Below, in pieces: positions 49,425-58,742 of a stretch of DNA of 64,000 nucleotides. Within the stretch, counting starts at the first letter, position 1; each line of letters begins with the position of its first letter. The stretch is from positions 19,433-83,432 of the forward strand of contig NZ_BAGM01000209.1 of NCBI RefSeq assembly GCF_000308855.1, given 5' to 3'. The stretch is from Nocardia veterana NBRC 100344. GTDB lineage: Bacteria > Actinomycetota > Actinomycetes > Mycobacteriales > Mycobacteriaceae. The notes beneath the pieces are model-generated. The model was given only the letters and a program-made list of their open reading frames with translations, was not told the origin of the DNA and did not search any database. Both the position numbers and the translations under genes were made by a program.

Positions 49425-51337
49425 TCAGCAAGACGTGGCAACGGGTCGGCGCCGGATTGCTCGGCGGTGCCATCTCGCTGGCGCCTTTTCCCGGCGCGGC
49501 GCTGATCGGCGGGGCGGTCGGCGGCGTTCTCACGGGGATGGTCGACGGCCGGTCGGGGACGGACCTCTTGGTCGACGCGGGCATCGGTGCGCTGAGCGGG
49601 CAACTCGGCAAGGGGATTCGCGGGCTACCCGCCGTGCTGGGCAAGAATGCGGGCAAGATGCCCGGTGTCGGGAAATACCTGTCGTCGCTCGCTGCCCGAC
49701 TGCCAGCCGGTGCCGGCGCGACGGCGGGAAAGCTCCTTCAGTTCACGACAGTGGGTTTGGTGAGTACGGGCTACCCCCATCTGTACAACGAATTGTGGCT
49801 GAGCAACGAATCGTCCCAGCGGCTCCCCGAGCTACCGCTGCCGGCAAAGAGCGAACGTTTGAAAGCGCTGGAATTGGCGTTGGAGTCGATGCAACTCGGC
49901 CTCAACCGTCGTCATTTGCAGGCCGCCATCGACATTGCGCTCCACGTGCCGGCGTTGCCCGGTTCCACGACAGCGGTCGACGCCGAGGCAGATGCGATGG
50001 CCGACGCCGCGTCGATGTACAAGGTCATGCACAGCGAGCTCGAGCACGTCGCGAAAGAGAAGCTGCCGACCGCGTGGCGTGGTCATGCCGGCGAGACGGC
50101 TGCGGATGCGGTGTCGTCGTTCGCCGGGGCTGTCCGGCACGCACAGGGCGCGTTCGAGTCGGCGAACGAGGCGTTGCGTCTCTGGTCGGACGCAATGGCG
50201 ACGACGCAGCGACAGGACTCGGGCGCGGTGAAAGGACTCGCCGACGCGCGCGCCCAGCTCGGCAGCAAGACCGATGAAGAGATCCGCCGGCCCGCCATCG
50301 ACAGCTGCCGAGTTCGGATCACCGCGACGAAGGCGTACGAGGCGGCGGCAAGGATATGCGCGTCGTCGCTGGGCGCGGCCGCCCAGGCCGCGCGAGCCCG
50401 AGTCGTCAAGGCGCCCGGTGTCGACCCGGTCGATGCCGAAACCCTCGCCTACGCCGGCCAAGCAGGCGGAGCGCCCAGCCCATTCGGTGACATCCTCACG
50501 CCGGTGGCATTGACCCGGGCCTCGCAGCGGCTCTCGGCGATGTCATCCCGTGAGCGCTCCGCGTTCGACAAGCTGGTGAGCGATGCCAAGTCGCCGCAGG
50601 AGGCGGCCTATCTGTGGGAGGCGTTGGCCGCCGGATATTCGCTGCCCGATATCACCGCGTTCGACAAGCAAATCCACGGCCACGGGGACAACCTCTATTG
50701 GCTTTGGAAACATCTGCACGTCGACGACCTTGCCGACAACCGAACCGTGCGTGACGGCAGGCGAGACCTCGGCTACACCCCCAACCAGGTGGCCGCGGCA
50801 GCGACCTACGCCCAGGACCGGGGGAACTGCACCTCGGCGTCCACGGTGGTCGCCCGGTTGGACGCCGATCCGGTGCTGATGCTGGGTGTGACCACGGGCA
50901 CCGGCCCGGCGGCTGTGAGCGGCCCCGCCGCCGGCAACGACAGCCCGAAGGCCTTCCGGGACCGGCTGGTGCGGGTCTACAACGACAACTTCGACCCCGA
51001 CCTCACCCCCGAGCCACCAGGCGACGGGAAGATGGTGAACAACCTGCTGAAACCGATCACCGGCAGCAGCTACCACATTGCCGCCCTGTCCACCGAGGAG
51101 GCACGGCAAGCGGCCCTGCCGAAGATCGAGGCCGCGGTGGCCGCGGGCAAGCCCGTCCCGATCGTGCTCGCGCCGAAGGAGGGGGACAAACATCAGGTGG
51201 TGGTGGTCGCCACCCGGCCCGGTCGGTTGCAGATCTACAACCCGTGGGGTTTCACCCAGTGGGTGACCACCGAGCAATTCGTCAAGTCCGAGATGCCGGA
51301 CATCGAACGGCCGGACGAAGTCATCCTCCCGAACTGA
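49421..51337 (+). CDS. Polymorphic toxin: WXG-like middle domain and calpain-like cysteine protease C-terminus, 638 aa
   Basis: ATG 49421 with GGAG 6 nt upstream. Residues 8-60 are a Gly-rich, glycine-zipper-like hydrophobic stretch (GAGLLGGAISLAPFPGAALIGGAVGGVL). Residues 185-285 form a long helical hairpin with WRG at 219-221, like a WXG/LXG module for type VII export. The C-terminal domain (about 455-638) has Cys470 in DRGNCTSAS, His591 in DKHQVVVVATRPGRL and Asn607 in IYNPWGFTQW; the GDC-like turn, H and NPWG-x-x-W order match the calpain/papain catalytic triad. So a secreted protease effector is the best call; target unknown. No second immunity gene directly follows. Confidence 0.8.
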   Translation: MISKTWQRVGAGLLGGAISLAPFPGAALIGGAVGGVLTGMVDGRSGTDLLVDAGIGALSGQLGKGIRGLPAVLGKNAGKMPGVGKYLSSLAARLPAGAGATAGKLLQFTTVGLVSTGYPHLYNELWLSNESSQRLPELPLPAKSERLKALELALESMQLGLNRRHLQAAIDIALHVPALPGSTTAVDAEADAMADAASMYKVMHSELEHVAKEKLPTAWRGHAGETAADAVSSFAGAVRHAQGAFESANEALRLWSDAMATTQRQDSGAVKGLADARAQLGSKTDEEIRRPAIDSCRVRITATKAYEAAARICASSLGAAAQAARARVVKAPGVDPVDAETLAYAGQAGGAPSPFGDILTPVALTRASQRLSAMSSRERSAFDKLVSDAKSPQEAAYLWEALAAGYSLPDITAFDKQIHGHGDNLYWLWKHLHVDDLADNRTVRDGRRDLGYTPNQVAAAATYAQDRGNCTSASTVVARLDADPVLMLGVTTGTGPAAVSGPAAGNDSPKAFRDRLVRVYNDNFDPDLTPEPPGDGKMVNNLLKPITGSSYHIAALSTEEARQAALPKIEAAVAAGKPVPIVLAPKEGDKHQVVVVATRPGRLQIYNPWGFTQWVTTEQFVKSEMPDIERPDEVILPN

Positions 51338-51509
51338 GAATCACCTTGCCCGTCCTGGCGCTCGACAGCGGACTCGGCGCCGCGGCCGCGTTATCGGCCT
51401 GGTCCGCGAGTGGGCTCATGCTGGAGGCTGCGCCCCTCGAATACCCTCGAGCGCAACGGATCCCACCCGCGGAACTGTGGATCGCCCGACCCGGCGACAG
51501 ACCGTCGGG

Positions 51510-52025
51510 CTATTCGGGCGCACCCGCCGGCGCCATCGACTGCTGTGCCTTGATGATCGAATCCATCAGCGACGGCTTATCGGTGGCGAAGGCCAGCTTT
51601 TCCATTCCGCCGTACGGGTTTTCGAAGCTTGCGACTTCCTCGGGGGAATTGTCCGCGTACACTTCGAGCTCGTTGCCGTCGGGGTCGTAGAAGTAGACGC
51701 TCTTGGTCACGCCGTGGTTGACCGTGTAGGCGATCTCGACATTCTCGCGGAGCAGCGTCTCGTAAGCCTCGATCAGATCGGCTTCGCTGCGGAGCTTGAA
51801 CGCGAAATGCTCCATTCCGACCTGATAGAAGGTTCCACCGGGAGCTTCGGTGCCGAGCTCGGCGATACCGAGCTCGTGGTGGTCACGGCCCGTCGACAGA
51901 AAGACGACGCTCGGATCGATTCTGCCCATGACCTTCAGTCCGAGGATCCGCGTGTAGAAGTCGAGCGACTTCTCCAAACTGCGGACCTTGATGACGACGT
52001 GCGCGACCCGCTCGATTTTGATCAT
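51510..52025 (-). CDS. VOC-family protein (glyoxalase/extradiol dioxygenase-like), 171 aa
   Basis: One VOC module: RVAHVVIKVRSLEKSLDFYTRILGL (His), GMEHFAFKL (His), VYFYDPDGNELEVYAD (Glu), a full 2-His-1-Glu site. A 40-residue tail follows. It could be a glyoxalase-like isomerase, thiol transferase or small dioxygenase. The promoter carries an operator closely matching the one before the TetR gene at 58110. Confidence 0.85.
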   Translation of the reverse strand: MIKIERVAHVVIKVRSLEKSLDFYTRILGLKVMGRIDPSVVFLSTGRDHHELGIAELGTEAPGGTFYQVGMEHFAFKLRSEADLIEAYETLLRENVEIAYTVNHGVTKSVYFYDPDGNELEVYADNSPEEVASFENPYGGMEKLAFATDKPSLMDSIIKAQQSMAPAGAPE

Positions 52026-52077
52026 TCCGGTTGGCCTTTCAACTTCTGCCTTGGTGGGTGCTGTTACGGTTGAGCGT

Positions 52078-52097
52078 ACTAGATCAATCTATCTAGT
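52078..52097. promoter_or_regulatory. Operator ACTAGAT-n6-ATCTAGT before the VOC gene
   Basis: Perfect 7-bp arms. The reverse strand reads AGATAGATTGATCTAGT; 15 of 17 bases equal AGACAGATTGATCTAAT at 58077-58093, upstream of a TetR gene, suggesting that regulator or a paralogue controls the VOC gene. Confidence 0.65.
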
Positions 52098-52180
52098 GCG
52101 AGCACGATTCTTTCCGGGCTCGAAATCCCTTCTCGCTCGGAACGATTCGCGCAGCAAGTCCCACCGGCTGCGACGGGGTG

Positions 52181-52831
52181 CTATCCGACGAGGGCCGCCT
52201 TCGCGCGGGCCACCTCGTCCGCCGTCAACGGCTCGGCCGCCAGCGGCGTGCGCGGGACAGGGTCGGCCCGCACGCCGTCCAGGACGATGCTCATATATCG
52301 CCGCCAGACATCCGGGTTCACCGGTCTGGCGAAACCGGCGATCGACTCGACCATATTCACCATCGCGAACAGGTCGGTGGCAGTGACGCCGGGACGCAGC
52401 ACCCCTTCGGCGAGAGCCTTGTCGATCAATCCCAGGACCATGGGGCGGATCCGTTCCCGGACCGAAGCGAAGCGCTGCTCGGCATCGGGTAGTTCGAGCA
52501 TCACCTCGCCGAAGCCACGATTGGCCGCCATATGTTCGCAGTACCACTCGAACAGGCGAGTCAGGCCGCGCCAGGTGTCGGGGTCACGGAAGGCCGACTC
52601 GGTCGCCTCGGCCATGGCCGTCACGGTCTGCTCGAAGGCCTCGGCGACAAGCCGCTTCTTGTCCGAGAAATGCCGGTACACCGTGCCCACTCCGACGCCG
52701 GCCGCCTCGGCCACGTTGTCGAGGGTCACCTCGAGCCCACGCTCGGCGAACAGGTCGGTCGCCGCCCGCAGGATGCGCGAATGATTGCGGGCGGCATCGG
52801 CGCGTGGGCGCCGAGGAGTGGGAAGGCCCAT
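52181..52831 (-). CDS. TetR/AcrR-family regulator, 216 aa
   Basis: N-terminal HTH ADAARNHSRILRAATDLFAERGLEVTLDNVAEAAGVGVGTVYRHFSDKKRLVAEAFE, then an effector domain of the usual length. ATG 52831 chosen; GTG 52843 is equally in frame, neither has a good ribosome site. Same strand as and 155 bp upstream of the VOC gene. Confidence 0.9.
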   Translation of the reverse strand: MGLPTPRRPRADAARNHSRILRAATDLFAERGLEVTLDNVAEAAGVGVGTVYRHFSDKKRLVAEAFEQTVTAMAEATESAFRDPDTWRGLTRLFEWYCEHMAANRGFGEVMLELPDAEQRFASVRERIRPMVLGLIDKALAEGVLRPGVTATDLFAMVNMVESIAGFARPVNPDVWRRYMSIVLDGVRADPVPRTPLAAEPLTADEVARAKAALVG

Positions 52832-52999
52832 CGCATGACTCACGACCGGATCGTAACCACCCGCGAGTTCGGCAGCCGAGTCCCGTGGGTACCCGGCTTC
52901 CGAAAACAGGTAGGGGAGTAGGTAGTTCTCCCGTCGCCGATCGCGCGTTCCCGAACGAGGCTGGGCAGGTCAGTTCGATCACTACCGCTCGGGGACGCC

Positions 53000-53425
53000 A
53001 TGAATGCACAGGAGCGACAGCGCAGTCGTTCCGGGGGGAGCCACGGTGCGCACCGGTCCCATCGTCCGCCACCGGCCCGAGCCGTGGCCCGGGAAGGAGC
53101 GACCGTCGCCTACGACTCGTCGTGGGTTCGCTCGGCGCTGAGTCAATTGGATTTTCTCGCCGCCGGCCGGTCCGTCGCCGCGGAGATGGCGACAATGGTC
53201 GAATTCGCCGTCCGCTGGGCTCCGTTCGGGGGCGCCGGCTCGGGAGATCTGCTCGTGACATTCGGTGTCGACCGGAGACGGTTCCTGGAATTGCTGACCG
53301 AAGGGCTGAAGCCCAGGCGAACCGACAACTCGGAGCAGCGCTGGCTCAAGCGCAGCTTGGCGGACGCGCTGATACCGGCATGGGGCGGCGACCGTGAGAT
53401 CGCGATGCGGGCCGGGCGTTGGTGA
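53000..53425 (+). CDS. Conserved-looking hypothetical protein, up to 141 aa
   Basis: The core (about 37-130) is compact and protein-like: WVRSALSQLDFLAAGRSVAAEMATMVEFAVRWAPFGGAGSGDLLVTFGVDRRRFLELLTEGL. The first 35 residues are Arg/Ser/Gly-rich and may not be translated; GTG 53084 is a later start option. No HTH, signal or membrane segment. Unknown function; it converges on the PknK-like gene. Confidence 0.55.
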   Translation: MNAQERQRSRSGGSHGAHRSHRPPPARAVAREGATVAYDSSWVRSALSQLDFLAAGRSVAAEMATMVEFAVRWAPFGGAGSGDLLVTFGVDRRRFLELLTEGLKPRRTDNSEQRWLKRSLADALIPAWGGDREIAMRAGRW

Positions 53426-53563
53426 CGTTCGCCGAGCAGGCTCGGCTCGCGACCGGGGGTGATGTGCATGTGCGAATCTGGTTGGGCCGAAGCACGTCTG
53501 CCGAACGAGCGGTTGTTCCTGGATCCGCACCCCCGTCGGCCACCCGGGTAACGGCGTGACGAA

Positions 53564-56500
53564 TCAGAGGTCGGGGTGCGCGGCGACCCACCTCGCGATC
53601 TGCAGGCGGGAGGTGAAGCCGAGCTTGGTGAGGATATGTTCCACGTGTCCCTCGGCCGTGCGTTGTGAAATGACGAGCTGTGCGGCGATCGCCTTGTTCG
53701 ACAGGCCTCGGGCGACGAGCTCGGCGACCTCGAGCTCGCGCTTGGTCAGGGTTCCGCCACCACGCCGTGGGGCCCGGACCTCCGACCGTTCGCGGAGTAC
53801 GAAGGCTACGGCGGAATCGAATGTCATGGCGGCGCCTTCGCCGAACGCAGCCTCGAACGCTTTGCCCCCGAGCCCGGCGCGACTGTCGCGCGCGCACTCC
53901 GTATGGTGCGTGAGCAGGTCGGGAAAGACGAAGGCAGCGCTGCCGGCGACGCTGACCAATGCCTCGGCGGCGCCCATCAACGTGGCGGCGCGCCGATCAT
54001 CGTGTTGCTCGCATGCCACCCAGGCCGAGGTTTCCGTGCAGGCCGCGGCGACGAGCGGATCCGCGACCAGCCGGGCCGACCGAATCCCCTCCGCCAGCAA
54101 GCGGATAGCGCGGTCGGGCTCGCCCACCCGCCAGGCCACATATCCGTCGCCCCACAGCGCCCAGGACCGCAGCATCGTCTCGCCGGCCGACTCGGTGATG
54201 CTCAACACCTGCCCGAAGCATTCGGTCGCCCGGGACGTGGCGCCCAGCAGGGCGTACGACCATCCGAGGGAGATCAGGGCATCCAATCGCAGGCTCACCT
54301 CCCCGAATTCCTCGTAGCGGTCGATGGCTTCGGCCACGAGGTGGTGCGCGCGGTCCAGATCCCCGTCGCTGGTCATCAGCACGACGGCACCCTCGGCGTG
54401 CGCGACGACCGCATCGACCGCGGGGTCGTCGGCGTCCTCGGCGAGCTGCTTCAGCTGCGTCAATATCTCCGTGGTGTCGGCGAAGTCGCGCTGGATGACG
54501 GCGAGCGCTCCCGCGGCGTAGAGGGCCTTGGCTCGATCGACGGCCGACGCGGGGCCGGCGTGGGGGAGCGCGCGAGCGAACCACCGGCGCCCCTCGCCGA
54601 GCCGTCCGCGCATCATCCAGAACAGATGGAGCGCGGTGGTCATCCGGACGGCGACCTCCGTGGAGTTCGCTACGGCGAATTCCAGTGCCGCACGAAGATT
54701 GGGCAGCTCTCGCTCGAGCCGGGCGATCCAGCGCAACTGCTGCGGGCCGATCCATTCGGCCTCGGCCCGCAGCGTCATCCGAAGACACCAGTCCTGGTGC
54801 CGCCGAGCCGATTCGAGGTCGTCGCCGCGCTCCTGTGCCTTGTGCCGACCGTATTCCTGAACGGTCTCGAGCATCCGGAAGCGGACCGTCCGATCGACGT
54901 CCTCACGGATCAGAATGGACTTGTCGACCAGCGCCGACACCGCGTCGAGCAGTGCCGGCCGGGCCAAGGCGCCGCCGCAGACCGGTTCGACGGCATCGAG
55001 CTCGAAACCGCCTGTGAAGACCGACAATTGCGCCCGCAGCCATTGCTCGTCCGGGGTGCACAGGTCGTAACTCCAGCCGATGCACCAGGCCAGCGTCTGC
55101 TGCCGCATCGGGGCACCGCGCCGGCCGCGAGTCAGCAGACCGTAGCGGTCGTCGAGCCCGGACAGAATCTCGGCGGGCGACATCGTGCGCAGCCGCGCCG
55201 CCGCGAGTTCGATCGCCAGCGGCAGCCCGTCCAGCCGCGCGCAGATCCGCGCCACATCGTCCCGGTTGTCGTCGGTGATGCGGAATCCGGACACCACCGC
55301 GGCGCCGCGCTCGGCGAACAACTCCACCGCGTCGTCGGCGCCGGCGGGGGCGGCCGGTCCGGCCTGCCGATCGGGAAGATTCAGCGGAGGCACACCGAAC
55401 ACCGATTCGCCGCTGACATCGAGTGGCTGCCGGCTCGTCGCCAGAATCCGCACTCGCGGACAGGCCCGCAACAGCGATTCCGTCAGCGGTGTGACCGCGT
55501 CGATCACCTGCTCGCAATTGTCGAGAACCAGCAGGATCGCACGGCTGGACAGATAGCCGATCAGAAGGTCCAGTGTCGACCCGGCACCTCTGCTGCGGAG
55601 TCCGAACGCGGTGGCCACGGCGTCGACCAGAAGGGCGGGATCACGCACATCGCCCAGCTCCGCGAGCCAGACGCCGTCGGCGAATTCACCTTTCACCTTG
55701 TGCGCGACCCGCAGGGCGAGGCGCGATTTTCCGACTCCTCCGATCCCGGTGAGGGTCACCAGCCGCGACGTCGTGACGAGATTCCCGACCTCGGCGACCT
55801 GGCTGCGCCGGCCGACGAAACTGGTCAGCTCGAGCGGTAGATTCCCGGTGCGGCCGGGCTGGGCGCCGGCCGGTACCACCGGTCGCGGAGAAGAGTGTTC
55901 GAATTCGGCGGGCACCGGGATTCGGTCCATCAGCAGCCCGTGTCGCTGTTGCACCTGCTGGAGCTGATCACCGAGCGTCGCGGCGGCCGGGCGGCGAGCC
56001 GGGTCGTGCGACATCGCGTCTTCGATCACGCGACACACGTCGTCGGGAATGCCGAGGTCGCGCAGATCCGGAATCGGCTGTTCGGTGATCCGTAGGAACT
56101 GGGCGACCACCTGTTCACCGTCGCGGCGCTCGTAGGCGGCATGACCGGTGATCGCGCAGAACAGGGTGGCGCCCAATCCGTACACGTCGGAGGCCTCGCT
56201 CGGTGCGTCACCCCGCAGCACCTCGGGCGCGGTGAAGGCCGGGGATCCGGTGACGGTGCCGGTGGCGGTTTCGAAGCCGCCGGTGATGTGGGCGATGCCG
56301 AAGTCCGTCAACGCCGGCTCACCGTAGTCGGTCAGTAATATGTTCGCCGGTTTGACATCTCGGTGCAGCACGCCCGCACGGTGCGCCGTTTCGAGGGCTC
56401 CCGCGATCATCACGCCGAGATGGAGAACTTCCGGCAGCGGTAACGGACCGCCGCGGTGAATACGGTCGTGCAGTGAGCCGCGCGAGTGGTACGGCATCAC

Positions 56501-56800
56501 CAGATACGGGTGACCGTTGCCGGTGGCGCCGACCTCCAGCATCTCGACGATGTTCGGATGTCCGGTCGGTCGCGCCATCGCCCGCTGCTCGCGCAGGAAT
56601 CGCTCGCGATCGTCGTCGAACTCCTCAGTGAGCACCTTGACCGCCACCGTGCGCTCCACGCCGATCTGGCGACATCGATAAACCTCTCCGAATCCACCGC
56701 GGCCGATCTGCTCGGCGTCCTCGAAACCCGCAGTGCTCAGTTCCGTGATGACGTCGACACCGACATCACGCTGGGTCTTGGACGGATCGTTCTCGGCCAT
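53564..56800 (-). CDS. PknK-like Ser/Thr protein kinase fused to NB-ARC/TPR and LuxR-type HTH, 1078 aa
   Basis: Order: kinase (GRGGFGEV 33-40, catalytic K55 in AVKVL, HRDVKPAN at 146, DFG 166-168), linker, ATPase (P-loop GIGGVGKSRLALRVA near 355; LLVLDNCEQV; RILATSRQPL), helical repeats (about 650-990), and C-terminal LuxR HTH (LTKRELEVAELVARGLSNKAIAAQLVISQRTAEGHVEHILTKLGF). M. tuberculosis PknK (1110 aa) has the same plan and regulates transcription and growth by phosphorylation. No transmembrane helix, so cytosolic. ATG 56800. Confidence 0.93.
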   Translation of the reverse strand: MAENDPSKTQRDVGVDVITELSTAGFEDAEQIGRGGFGEVYRCRQIGVERTVAVKVLTEEFDDDRERFLREQRAMARPTGHPNIVEMLEVGATGNGHPYLVMPYHSRGSLHDRIHRGGPLPLPEVLHLGVMIAGALETAHRAGVLHRDVKPANILLTDYGEPALTDFGIAHITGGFETATGTVTGSPAFTAPEVLRGDAPSEASDVYGLGATLFCAITGHAAYERRDGEQVVAQFLRITEQPIPDLRDLGIPDDVCRVIEDAMSHDPARRPAAATLGDQLQQVQQRHGLLMDRIPVPAEFEHSSPRPVVPAGAQPGRTGNLPLELTSFVGRRSQVAEVGNLVTTSRLVTLTGIGGVGKSRLALRVAHKVKGEFADGVWLAELGDVRDPALLVDAVATAFGLRSRGAGSTLDLLIGYLSSRAILLVLDNCEQVIDAVTPLTESLLRACPRVRILATSRQPLDVSGESVFGVPPLNLPDRQAGPAAPAGADDAVELFAERGAAVVSGFRITDDNRDDVARICARLDGLPLAIELAAARLRTMSPAEILSGLDDRYGLLTRGRRGAPMRQQTLAWCIGWSYDLCTPDEQWLRAQLSVFTGGFELDAVEPVCGGALARPALLDAVSALVDKSILIREDVDRTVRFRMLETVQEYGRHKAQERGDDLESARRHQDWCLRMTLRAEAEWIGPQQLRWIARLERELPNLRAALEFAVANSTEVAVRMTTALHLFWMMRGRLGEGRRWFARALPHAGPASAVDRAKALYAAGALAVIQRDFADTTEILTQLKQLAEDADDPAVDAVVAHAEGAVVLMTSDGDLDRAHHLVAEAIDRYEEFGEVSLRLDALISLGWSYALLGATSRATECFGQVLSITESAGETMLRSWALWGDGYVAWRVGEPDRAIRLLAEGIRSARLVADPLVAAACTETSAWVACEQHDDRRAATLMGAAEALVSVAGSAAFVFPDLLTHHTECARDSRAGLGGKAFEAAFGEGAAMTFDSAVAFVLRERSEVRAPRRGGGTLTKRELEVAELVARGLSNKAIAAQLVISQRTAEGHVEHILTKLGFTSRLQIARWVAAHPDL

Positions 56801-56869
56801 CGGCTACTCGTGATCTGCCAGCGGGTACCAGCCAGACTATCCCCATCCGCGCGCTCGCGAGCCCGGCTG

Positions 56870-57388
56870 TCAGGGGACGGTGGCCGCGCTGGTGGGGTCG
56901 ATGAGGATCTTGGCGTGCCGCACGGCATGCCAGGCGACCGCCATCGGTTCGGTGAGCGCCGCGTGTGCGGGCGGCAGGCCGTTCGGCACCGCGAACGTCA
57001 TCGATTCCTGTACGACGATCTGCTCGGAGTAGGCACCCGGCACCTGCGTGGAGGATCCGACGATCTGGACGTCGCGACCGTTGCGGCACATGGGCATCGC
57101 GACCACCGGCGTACCGGTTTTCCAGCGACGGTGGGTATCCCGGCCGTATTCGACTACCTGGCCGGAGAATTCGTGACCGAAAACGACTGTGTCGTCGTGG
57201 CGCGGCAACTTGTCGTAACCGACGGTCGCGAACATGCCGGCGAGTTGGTCGCTGTGGACGCGAGCGTGGAGATCCGAACCGCAGATACCGCATCGGGAGA
57301 CATCGAGCAGGACTTGTCCCGGTCCCGGCCGAGGATTCGGGACGTCGGTGACTTCCAGTTTTCCGGAGCTGCATACGACTGCCTTCAT
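56870..57388 (-). pseudogene. Zinc-type alcohol dehydrogenase with internal deletion, 172 aa
   Basis: Begins as an MDR dehydrogenase: MKAVVCSSGKLEVTDVPNPRPGPGQVLLDVSRCGICGSDLHAR (catalytic Cys), FGHEFSGQVVEYG, MPMCRNGRDVQ. After ALTEPMAVAWHAVRHAK it jumps to ILIDPTSAATVP, which looks like the usual C-terminal tail (...VKILIDPT). The Rossmann NAD-binding half (about 190 residues) is missing, probably by recombination between similar HAK/HVK codons. Family length is about 360; the product should be inactive. Confidence 0.8.
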
Positions 57389-57517
57389 ATTCGCAGCGTA
57401 TGGTCCGGACCGGCGCGCGATAACCCGCCATTCGGCGGATATCGACCGATATCGGTGCACGGTTTGGCGGCACCGCGGTATTCGCGGTCGGGAATTCTCG
57501 GCCCGAAAACAGCACGG

Positions 57518-57585
57518 GTGTGCCGCCGGCGTCGTTGCCGGCGGCACACCGGCCGCCACGGAAGGTATTTCCGTGGAGTCTTTTT
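57518..57585 (-). terminator. Double hairpin terminator between two gene remnants
   Basis: A 13-bp perfect stem, GTGTGCCGCCGGC (57518-57530) with GCCGGCGGCACAC (57537-57549), is followed on the reverse strand by GTGCTGTTTT. A second stem, CCACGGAA (57556-57563) with TTCCGTGG (57569-57576), is followed on the plus strand by TCTTTTT (57579-57585). Together they can terminate from both sides. Confidence 0.8.
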
Positions 57586-57589
57586 CGGG

Positions 57590-57883
57590 TCAGCGTTCCA
57601 GCGCCCGACGGAAATACGCGGTACGAGTCGAGAACGAGGCGCGGGCGACAGCCGCCTGTGTGATGTTCTCGTACCCGTGGAAACCACCTGCCCAGACGTG
57701 CAGGTCCACACTCACTCCGGCCCGGCTGAGATTCCTGGCATAGTCGATCGCTTCGTCGCGAAAGCCCTCCGCGTCACCGACATCGATGAATGTGTGAGGG
57801 AGCCCGGAGAGGTCGGTCGCCCGCGCGGGCGCCGAGGCCCAGGCCAGCGCGATCTGGGTGACCAAGACGTTGCGCCAAGGCAA
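57590..57883 (-). pseudogene. C-terminal remnant of an alpha/beta-hydrolase esterase
   Basis: The frame encodes the last 80 or so residues of an acetyl-esterase-type hydrolase: APARATDLSGLPHTFIDVGDAEGFRDEAIDYARNL (with the catalytic Asp region), then VDLHVWAGGFHGYE (catalytic His). The oxyanion HGGG and nucleophile GxSxG parts are absent; upstream sequence is noncoding. Likely remains of the same deletion-prone stretch as the alcohol dehydrogenase next door. Confidence 0.7.
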
Positions 57884-58076
57884 CAGTCCCGGTACGGCTT
57901 CGAGGAAGAGGCTTTGCGCATTCCATGGGGCCGGACGGCGCGGAGTAGTGCGAAAGCTTGTGCGCGGACGCGGGAGCTGCCGGACGGCCGGGGATCGGGC
58001 GCGGGGACGGTTGCTGACTGGACAGCCGACCGGGATCTATGCCGAAGGCGATCCCGCTGGGCCGAACGTCACATTC

Positions 58077-58093
58077 AGACAGATTGATCTAAT
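58077..58093. promoter_or_regulatory. Operator AGACAGATTGATCTAAT before the TetR gene
   Basis: Ends 16 bp before the ATG at 58110; matches the operator at 52078-52094 at 15 of 17 positions. Likely autoregulatory site. Confidence 0.6.
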
Positions 58094-58109
58094 GGCGTAA
58101 TCTCGACGC

Positions 58110-58742
58110 ATGGCATCCACCTCGTCAACCCTCGGTAAGCGGCCGGAAACGCGAGCTCGCCTCGTGGAGTCTGCGACGGAGCTGTTCAGCCGTCAGGGCT
58201 TCGGGGCCACCGGCATCAAGGCTGTGCTCGCCGCCGCCGAAGCGCCCTACGGGTCGCTGTATCACTTCTTTCCCGGCGGCAAGCAGGAACTCGGCGCCGC
58301 GGCCCTCACGCACGGCGGCGCCCGATATCGGGAGCTGCTCGAATCGGTGTACCCGCCCGGAGCCGACGTCGTCGAGGCGACCGCGAATTCGTTCGTGCAG
58401 GCTGCCGAGATGCTCGAGAAGACCGACTACCGCTACGCGTGCCCCATCGCGACGATCGCCCTGGAGGTCGCCAACAACGACGAGCTGATGCGAACCGCCG
58501 CCGCGGAGGCGTTCGAGTCGTGGTTGGAGGTATTGCAGGAACGTTTCACCACGGCCGGGATGACCGCCGACCGGGCGCGTGAAGTCGCGGTCGAGGTCTT
58601 CTGCCTGATCGAAGGATCGGTGCTGCTCGCGCGCACGACGCGCTCCTCGGCGCCGCTGCACACCGCCGGTCGCGCGGCCACCAGCGCGGTAGCGGCCGGT
58701 CTCGCCGCCGGCCGGTACGACCGCCCGGGCCGCGACAGCTGA
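58110..58742 (+). CDS. TetR-family regulator (YxaF/LmrA-like C-terminal domain), 210 aa
   Basis: HTH: KRPETRARLVESATELFSRQGFGATGIKAVLAAAEAPYGSLYHFFPGGKQELGAAAL; the GSLYHFFPGGK recognition segment is typical of the LmrA/YxaF subgroup. The C-terminal part (YACPIATIALEVANNDELMRTAAAEAFESW) fits too. The promoter holds the AGATTGATCTA operator shared with the VOC gene 6 kb away. Confidence 0.9.
   Translation: MASTSSTLGKRPETRARLVESATELFSRQGFGATGIKAVLAAAEAPYGSLYHFFPGGKQELGAAALTHGGARYRELLESVYPPGADVVEATANSFVQAAEMLEKTDYRYACPIATIALEVANNDELMRTAAAEAFESWLEVLQERFTTAGMTADRAREVAVEVFCLIEGSVLLARTTRSSAPLHTAGRAATSAVAAGLAAGRYDRPGRDS

Noticed and set aside
51338..51509. A second immunity gene directly after the toxin
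   Set aside because: The gap is 172 bp; the only plus frame (TTG start) runs antisense into the VOC gene and has no recognisable domain.
53903..55840. A 645-codon plus-strand frame opposite the PknK-like gene
   Set aside because: No recognisable domain and biased composition; the reverse strand carries a complete kinase/ATPase/HTH protein.
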